From: JANNRW01 sp031401815
GTDB taxonomy: Bacteria; Desulfobacterota; Desulfuromonadia; Geobacterales; DSM-12255
DNA length: 11,627 bases
NCBI GenBank assembly: GCA_031401815.1
Contig: JANNRW010000230.1
Coordinates: 1 to 11,627 of the forward strand
Direction of reading: 5' to 3'
In this document: in pieces, positions 7,725 to 11,627 of the stretch
Layout: each line of letters starts with the position of its first letter
How positions within the stretch are numbered: the first letter of the stretch is position 1
Translations under genes and position numbers: made by a program
The notes under the pieces: generated by a model
Databases searched by the model: none
Told to the model about the DNA's origin: nothing
What the model saw: only the letters and a program-made list of their open reading frames with translations

Positions 7725-8456
7725 ATGGCAAAAAACATCTCCATAATTCTTGTAGAACCACAGAGCCCAGGTAATGTCGGAATGGTCTGCCGGGCTATGA
7801 AAAATATGGGGCTTTCAAATCTCCGTCTCGTCAATCCCTGCCAGATCGATCATCCGGAAGCATTGAAGTTTGCTGTTTCAGCCAGAGATCTGCTGGAAAA
7901 TGCGGTTTTATTCTCTTCACTTGAGGAGGCACTTGCTGATATTTCATTGTCAGTTGCCACTACCCGCAGGCATGGCAAATACCGTCAGGAGATCTGGAGC
8001 CCACGGGAGATTGTCGCAAAGATCGTTGCAGATAACGGGAAAAACCTTGCTGCGCTTGTGTTCGGGCGAGAGGATAGCGGACTCACTACTGAAGAGGTTG
8101 CTCTTTGCCGCTGGCAGGCAACAATTCCAACATCGGCAGAGTATGGTTCTCTAAATCTTGCGCAGTCAGTCCTTATCTTCTGTTATGAACTCTTTGGCGG
8201 GTTGTCTGTTCCATCAGTGATCGACAGCCGTGAGTCTGCACCCGGAGTGCTGCTTGAGTCGATGTATGACCAGATGGAGCGAGTGCTCCTTAAAATAGGT
8301 TTTCTCAATCCTGAAAACCCGGCGCATCTGATGCGGAGCTTTCGCCGGATTTTTTCCCGGTCAGAGCTTGATGAACGTGAAGTTGCCATTATTCGGGGGA
8401 TGCTCTCACAAATAGATTGGGCTGCCGGAAATTTTAAAGGGAAAAAGGGGCGATAG
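7725..8456 (+). CDS. trmJ: tRNA (cytidine/uridine-2'-O-)-methyltransferase TrmJ-like (SPOUT family)
   Basis: S-adenosylmethionine-dependent methyltransferase that most likely 2'-O-methylates the nucleotide at tRNA position 32. The SpoU/TrmH signature elements are in order: LVEPQSPGNVGMVCRAMKNMG at 9-29 (Asn17 and Arg23), LVFGREDSGL at 111-120, and IPTSAEYGSLNLAQSV at 134-149, which forms the trefoil-knot cofactor site. An Arg-rich TTRRHGK sits at 79-85. A helical C-terminal extension (about 165-243) matches the TrmJ subgroup. The length of 243 aa is close to E. coli TrmJ. ATG at 7725, four bases after apgM, is preferred. A TTG at 7707 would add six residues and overlap apgM; neither has a strong ribosome site, so coupling to apgM translation is likely. 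The exact substrate is inferred from the subfamily. Confidence 0.9.
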   Translation: MAKNISIILVEPQSPGNVGMVCRAMKNMGLSNLRLVNPCQIDHPEALKFAVSARDLLENAVLFSSLEEALADISLSVATTRRHGKYRQEIWSPREIVAKIVADNGKNLAALVFGREDSGLTTEEVALCRWQATIPTSAEYGSLNLAQSVLIFCYELFGGLSVPSVIDSRESAPGVLLESMYDQMERVLLKIGFLNPENPAHLMRSFRRIFSRSELDEREVAIIRGMLSQIDWAAGNFKGKKGR

Positions 8457-8716
8457 TGAAAGCTGACTGGCTGGGGATGACTGCCGGATTTATAACCACC
8501 GCAGCTATTATTCCACAACTTGTCCGCACCTGGCGGACAAAGCATGCAACGGATATTTCCATCTGGCAGCCTCTATTGCTGCTTTTTGGCTTGACTCTCT
8601 GGCTTGCATACGGAATTGTCCTTGATGATCTGCCGCTCATTGCGGCCAACTCCTTTTCGCTGCTCTGCTATCTGATTCTGATAGGGATGAAGGTTTATTA
8701 TGATAGAAGGCGCTGA
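8456..8716 (+). CDS. SemiSWEET-type PQ-loop membrane protein, probable small-sugar transporter
   Basis: An 86-aa membrane protein with three transmembrane helices (about 5-22, 37-55 and 61-81), the half-transporter layout of bacterial SemiSWEETs, which work as dimers. The PQ motif is Pro20-Gln21 in AAIIPQLVRTW. TKHATDIS follows (residues 28-35), the typical loop after helix 1, and Asn65 in helix 3 fits the conserved pocket asparagine. SemiSWEETs are facilitators for sugars such as sucrose or glucose; the substrate here is unknown. The GTG start at 8456 overlaps the trmJ TAG by one base and has AAAGGGG five bases before it, so translation is coupled. The stop codon (8714-8716) lies right at the edge of repeat element E2. 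Confidence 0.88.
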   Translation: MKADWLGMTAGFITTAAIIPQLVRTWRTKHATDISIWQPLLLLFGLTLWLAYGIVLDDLPLIAANSFSLLCYLILIGMKVYYDRRR

Positions 8717-8893
8717 GGGCTGGAGGGTCGGAAGGTCGGAGGGTCGGAAGGTCGGAGGGTCAGAGGGTCAGAGGGTCAGATGGTCAGAGGGTCAGAGGGT
8801 CAGAGGGTCGGAAGGTCGGAAGGTCGGAAGGTCAGAAGGTCGGAGGGTTGGCCGGTCTTCCGACCTTCCAGTCTTCCGACCCTCCAGCCCTCC
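8710..8893. repeat. Repeat element E2: 22-unit octamer array with complementary arms
   Basis: From 8718 to 8893 the sequence is 22 consecutive 8-bp units without a phase break, and 8710-8717 (GCGCTGAG, containing the SemiSWEET stop) resembles one more. Sixteen purine-rich units (GGTCGGAA, GGTCGGAG, GGTCAGAG and one each of GGCTGGAG, GGTCAGAT, GGTCAGAA) lead into a transition GGTTGGCC then GGTCTTCC at 8846-8861, followed by four pyrimidine-rich units. The arms are unequal, about 128 against 48 bases. The ends form a perfect 20-bp inverted repeat, 8715-8734 with 8873-8892. The element lies between the ends of two convergent genes, where a long hairpin could stop transcription from both sides. 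This is the longest of the three copies. Confidence 0.94.
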
Positions 8894-8899
8894 GGGCTG

Positions 8900-9454
8900 T
8901 TAACGTGGTCTGATGATCAGTCCATTGTGTCTGGGCCAGAAAGGTTCATAACCGTAACCGTAAAAGTAAGGGTTGTACTGCTGGTAGGGTGGAGGATTCA
9001 GATAAGCCCTGTCAGGAGCGCCTTGCACGAGATGCAGCTCCCTTATTGCGATTACCGGATAAGAATAATCCATGTCATCAAGCCTCAAAGTTATTTTCCC
9101 TTTTATCTCGCCTACAAGAGTAATCAGCATACCCTTCTGGAAGATCATGTCATCCAGATAATCACTGCTTGTTGCGAGAAATCTGCCATTTGAAACCATC
9201 GACTCTTCAGGGATACCGTTGTCATCCAGACTGAACTGTACGATTTCGATCCGGGAGCCGTCAATACTGTTCCTGACCCCTGCAATCCGCCCGCCGAGCA
9301 TTACATGCTTGCCGATATAGCTTTCAGGACTTTCTCTCAAGCGGGAAAACTTTACGTCAGTATCGACCAGTTTGCGGGACTGTTCGCTGATAATCGTTGC
9401 ACAGCCGGTTAGAAGTGCAACAGCAGCAAATACCATATAAAAAAATGTTTTCAT
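8900..9454 (-). CDS. slp: Slp-family outer-membrane lipoprotein
   Basis: A 184-aa lipoprotein related to E. coli Slp, a starvation- or stress-induced outer-membrane lipoprotein of unclear molecular role. Residues 1-17 are a lipoprotein signal with lipobox LLTGC, making Cys18 the lipidated residue; the following ATI lacks an Asp retention signal, which fits the outer membrane. The middle (about 40-145) is a beta-rich domain with YIGKHVMLGGRIAGVRN and LITLVGEIKG, as in Slp. The Tyr/Pro-rich tail YGYGYEPFWP (165-174) resembles YGYGAFWP of E. coli Slp. The start has a strong GGAGGAG three bases before the ATG (9464-9458 on the minus strand). A TATAGT box at 9491-9486 could be the -10, but I find no convincing -35. 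It is the only long minus-strand gene here and is bracketed by repeat elements E2 and E3. Confidence 0.9.
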   Translation of the reverse strand: MKTFFYMVFAAVALLTGCATIISEQSRKLVDTDVKFSRLRESPESYIGKHVMLGGRIAGVRNSIDGSRIEIVQFSLDDNGIPEESMVSNGRFLATSSDYLDDMIFQKGMLITLVGEIKGKITLRLDDMDYSYPVIAIRELHLVQGAPDRAYLNPPPYQQYNPYFYGYGYEPFWPRHNGLIIRPR

Positions 9455-9518
9455 GATCTCCTCCGGAAGATTGCATCATTTTCAAACTATAGCAGGAAAA
9501 AGTAGTTTTTGCTGGTAA

Positions 9519-9614
9519 TGTTGGAAGAGCGGAAGGTCGGAGGGCTGGAAGGCTGGAAGGCTGGAAGGTCGGCCAACCCTCTGACCCTCTGACCCTCTGA
9601 CCTTCCGACCCTCG
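9519..9614. repeat. Repeat element E3: 12-unit octamer array, near-symmetric palindrome
   Basis: Twelve consecutive octamers fill 9519-9614. Units 1-6 are purine-rich (TGTTGGAA, GAGCGGAA, GGTCGGAG, then GGCTGGAA three times). The centre is GGTCGGCC, and five pyrimidine-rich units follow (AACCCTCT, GACCCTCT twice, GACCTTCC, GACCCTCG). The first two units are degraded and the boundary could be 9531. The element lies between the divergent starts of slp and fcl, upstream of both, rather than at a gene end. It is the shortest copy. Bases 9576-9602 are a perfect 27-bp inverted match to 8782-8808 in E2. Confidence 0.91.
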
Positions 9615-9625
9615 GTTCATATTGC

Positions 9626-9655
9626 TTGACGCTTGATGCCGGATTATTGTATCTA
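9626..9655 (+). promoter_or_regulatory. Candidate sigma-70 promoter for fcl-gmd
   Basis: TTGACG at 9626-9631 is a five-of-six -35 box starting 11 bases after E3. TATCTA at 9650-9655, 18 bases on, is a weak -10. It precedes the fcl start at 9716 by about 60 bases. Placement just outside the array fits a transcript that starts after E3 rather than through it. Pattern match only. Confidence 0.35.
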
Positions 9656-9715
9656 ATAAAGTCCAATTTAATCAGGAATAGCGTGCTATCTTCTCAGAAG
9701 GGATATATTCAGCTG

Positions 9716-10690
9716 ATGGAAAAAAGAGCAAAAATCTTTGTCGCAGGCTCCGGAGGGCTCGTTGGTTCAGCTATTGTACGTGCGCTGGAGGGAGCCGGTT
9801 ATACAAATCTGTTATTGCCCGAGATTGACCAGCTTGATCTGACTAGTCAGGAGGCTGTAGCTGCATTTTTTAAACGGGAGCGCCCGGAATATATCTTTCT
9901 TGCTGCGGCAAAAGTAGGCGGTATTCACGCAAATAACAGCTTTCCGGCAGAGTTTATCCATATAAACCTGATGATCCAGAACAATGTGATTCACCATGCA
10001 TGGCTAAATGGAGCCAAGCGGCTCCTTTTTCTCGGCTCTTCCTGTATTTATCCCCGGTTGGCACCACAACCTATGAAGGAAGAGCATCTTTTGACCGGAC
10101 TACTTGAGCCGACCAATGAGTCTTATGCCATTGCCAAGATTGCCGGTATAAAGATGTGCGAAGCCTACAACCGGCAGTATGGCACACAGTTTATTGCTGC
10201 AATGCCGACAAATCTGTATGGCCCCGGAGATAATTTCCATCCGGAAAACAGTCATGTTCTGCCTGCGCTTATTCGCCGCTTCCATGAAGCACGTGAACAG
10301 GGGCTTGATGAAGTGGTTGTCTGGGGGAGTGGTGCTCCAAGACGCGAGCTTCTTTATGTTGATGATATGGCGGCTGGCTGTCTGCATCTGATGCAGCTGG
10401 AGGATCAACTGCTGATTCCGGAACTGCTCAGTTATCCAAAGCCATGTTTTGTAAATCTCGGAACAGGTCTTGACGCCTCGATCAGGGAGCTTGCAGAGAC
10501 TGTTCGGGAGGTGACCGGATTTTCAGGGTCTATAGAATTTGATAGATCAAAGCCTGATGGCACGCCACAAAAGCTTCAGAATGTCACCCGGATGAAGGCA
10601 CTTGGCTGGGAGGCAGGAACAGCTCTTCGCGAAGGCATAATAAAAACTTACGAATGGTTCATAAATAATCAGGACAGCTTTCGGGCTTGA
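9716..10690 (+). CDS. fcl: GDP-L-fucose synthase (GDP-4-keto-6-deoxymannose epimerase/reductase)
   Basis: Epimerises and reduces GDP-4-keto-6-deoxy-D-mannose to GDP-L-fucose, the donor for fucose in surface polysaccharide. It is a short-chain dehydrogenase of 324 aa (E. coli Fcl is 321). The Rossmann motif is GSGGLVG at 11-17. The catalytic residues align with E. coli: Ser108 and Cys110 in FLGSSCIYP, Tyr137 and Lys141 in SYAIAKIAG, His180 in NSHVLPAL. Substrate-site blocks AAAKVGGIHANN, NLYGPGDNFHPENSH and VVWGSGAPRREL are present. The usual GHRG and the LRTR after strand 2 are replaced by GSGG and LPEI, so arginines normally near the NADPH 2'-phosphate are missing. ATG at 9716, with AAGGGA 12 bases upstream, gives the family N-terminus. 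A TTG at 9626 would add 30 unlikely residues. gmd follows after 15 bases. Confidence 0.94.
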   Translation: MEKRAKIFVAGSGGLVGSAIVRALEGAGYTNLLLPEIDQLDLTSQEAVAAFFKRERPEYIFLAAAKVGGIHANNSFPAEFIHINLMIQNNVIHHAWLNGAKRLLFLGSSCIYPRLAPQPMKEEHLLTGLLEPTNESYAIAKIAGIKMCEAYNRQYGTQFIAAMPTNLYGPGDNFHPENSHVLPALIRRFHEAREQGLDEVVVWGSGAPRRELLYVDDMAAGCLHLMQLEDQLLIPELLSYPKPCFVNLGTGLDASIRELAETVREVTGFSGSIEFDRSKPDGTPQKLQNVTRMKALGWEAGTALREGIIKTYEWFINNQDSFRA

Positions 10691-10705
10691 CAAGGGAGTA
10701 TTAAG

Positions 10706-11627
10706 ATGAAGAAAGCGTTAGTTACCGGGATTACCGGTCAGGATGGTTCCTATCTGGCAGAGTTGCTTCTGTCAAAGGGTTACGAGGTCCACGGCATGAT
10801 CCGGAGATCCTCATCGTTTAACACCGGACGGATTAATCACATTTATCGGGATCCTCATGAAAAGGATGTGCGGCTTTTTCTCCATTACGGAGATCTGAAT
10901 GACGCCAGTTCAATCAACACGCTTTTACGTAACATCCAGCCGGAGGAGATTTATAACCTCGGAGCCCAGAGCCATGTCAGGGTATCTTTTGACGTGCCGG
11001 AGTACACCGGAGAGGTTGATGCCCTCGGGACTGTCAGGATACTGGAAGCGATTCGTGAAACCGAACTCAAGACCAGATTCTACCAGGCTTCATCTTCAGA
11101 GCTTTACGGAAAAGTGGTGGAGACCCCGCAGAAGGAGACGACCCCGTTCTACCCCCGCTCTCCATATGCCTGCGCCAAGGCTTACGCCTTCTACATAACG
11201 CAGAACTACCGGGAAAGTTATGATATGTATGCCTGTAATGGCATTCTTTTCAATCATGAATCGCCACGTCGCGGCGAAACATTCGTGACCCGGAAGATCA
11301 CCCGTGCTGCTGCCCGGATCAAACTCGGGACGCAGAGCTGTCTCTATCTTGGCAATCTTGATGCAAAACGCGACTGGGGCTTTGCCGGAGATTATGTTGA
11401 AGCAATGTGGCTGATGCTGCAGCAGGAAAAGGCGGATGACTATGTTATTGCTACCGGTGAAACCTGGATGGTGAGGACTTTTGCAGAGATGGTTTTCGAG
11501 CGTCTTGGCATGCCGCTTGAGTGGCAGGGCTCAGGTGTTGCAGAGAAAGGGATTGACCGGAACAGCGGCAAGCTGCTCATCCAGATCGATCCGAAATATT
11601 TCCGTCCTACAGAGGTTGATCTTCTCC
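10706..11627 (+). CDS. gmd: GDP-mannose 4,6-dehydratase, N-terminal part (3' end outside window)
   Basis: Converts GDP-D-mannose to GDP-4-keto-6-deoxy-D-mannose, the substrate of the fcl product upstream, using tightly bound NADP. It is an extended short-chain dehydrogenase. The cofactor motif TGITGQDGSYL has glycines 8, 11 and 14. RRSSSFNTGRI follows at 33-43, the usual 2'-phosphate-binding stretch. The catalytic set is Ser130 and Glu132 in ASSSELYG, and Tyr154 and Lys158 in YACAK. The family blocks NHESPRRGETFVTRKITR (183-200) and YLGNLDAKRDWGFAGDYV (214-231) are complete. About 307 residues are visible out of the usual 340-380; the frame is open to the window edge. AAGGGAG lies seven bases before the ATG. 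The order fcl then gmd is the reverse of the gmd-fcl order in E. coli, but the two clearly form one operon here. Confidence 0.95.
   Translation, partial: MKKALVTGITGQDGSYLAELLLSKGYEVHGMIRRSSSFNTGRINHIYRDPHEKDVRLFLHYGDLNDASSINTLLRNIQPEEIYNLGAQSHVRVSFDVPEYTGEVDALGTVRILEAIRETELKTRFYQASSSELYGKVVETPQKETTPFYPRSPYACAKAYAFYITQNYRESYDMYACNGILFNHESPRRGETFVTRKITRAAARIKLGTQSCLYLGNLDAKRDWGFAGDYVEAMWLMLQQEKADDYVIATGETWMVRTFAEMVFERLGMPLEWQGSGVAEKGIDRNSGKLLIQIDPKYFRPTEVDLL

Noticed and set aside
8710..8893. Insertion sequence or classical REP/BIME element
   Set aside because: No transposase is encoded, and REP units are single 20-40 bp palindromes rather than octamer arrays. A small non-autonomous element is not excluded and is raised as a finding.
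8700..9193. Open frames over E2 (8700-8903 and 8780-9193, plus strand) encoding GRSEGRKV-type repeat proteins
   Set aside because: The 8-bp unit is not a multiple of three, so any frame through it gives the same 8-residue periodic peptide without stops. There is no ribosome site, and the second frame runs antisense through slp.
9357..9620. Minus-strand open frame from E3 into slp in another frame
   Set aside because: It is the array translation joined to an out-of-frame piece of slp; the real slp start has GGAGGAG and a lipobox.
9626..9715. TTG start at 9626 for fcl
   Set aside because: It would add 30 residues unlike any Fcl N-terminus. The same TTGACG is better read as a -35 box, and ATG at 9716 gives the expected length.

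Overview
The window reads as a chromosomal segment of a Gram-negative bacterium. Both an Slp-type outer-membrane lipoprotein and a GDP-L-fucose pathway are present. The order mutS, AMIN-domain amidase, glnD, xerD, archaeal-type phosphoglycerate mutase is one I associate with Geobacter and relatives (Desulfuromonadia). That placement is from recall and could not be checked here. Base composition is roughly balanced, and genes are tightly packed with start/stop overlaps.

Layout. Bases 1-2019 hold the 3' end of mutS and a secreted cell-wall amidase that starts on the mutS stop codon, followed by a weak terminator-like hairpin. Bases 2158-2466 encode, on the minus strand, a small exported two-cysteine protein of unknown function; a Fur-box-like site and a promoter lie in the divergent gap before glnD. 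Bases 2752-8716 form a plus-strand run: glnD (PII uridylyltransferase), xerD (overlapping by 4 nt), a repeat element, apgM, trmJ and a SemiSWEET-type small transporter (overlapping by 1 nt). Bases 8900-9454 are a minus-strand slp lipoprotein gene with a repeat element on each side. Bases 9716-11627 hold fcl and gmd (cut by the window end), which make GDP-L-fucose for surface polysaccharide.

The most unusual content is a family of three intergenic repeat elements, here called E1 (about 6336-6495), E2 (about 8710-8893) and E3 (about 9519-9614). Each is an uninterrupted array of degenerate 8-bp units. The first part is purine-rich (type GGTCRGAR) and the second is its pyrimidine-rich complement, so each array is also a long imperfect palindrome. 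The 8-bp register is kept through the centre of all three. E2 and E3 share a 27-bp perfect inverted repeat that brackets slp, which raises the possibility that slp sits on an invertible segment. The arrays also have no stop codons over long stretches and so generate spurious open reading frames.

How the genes work together: mostly housekeeping functions (mismatch repair, wall splitting, nitrogen signalling, dimer resolution, lower glycolysis, tRNA methylation), followed by cell-surface genes (slp, fcl-gmd). The repeats are concentrated at gene ends in the second half. The three arrays, the Fur-like control region and an Fcl whose usual NADPH-binding arginines are absent are the points most worth following up.
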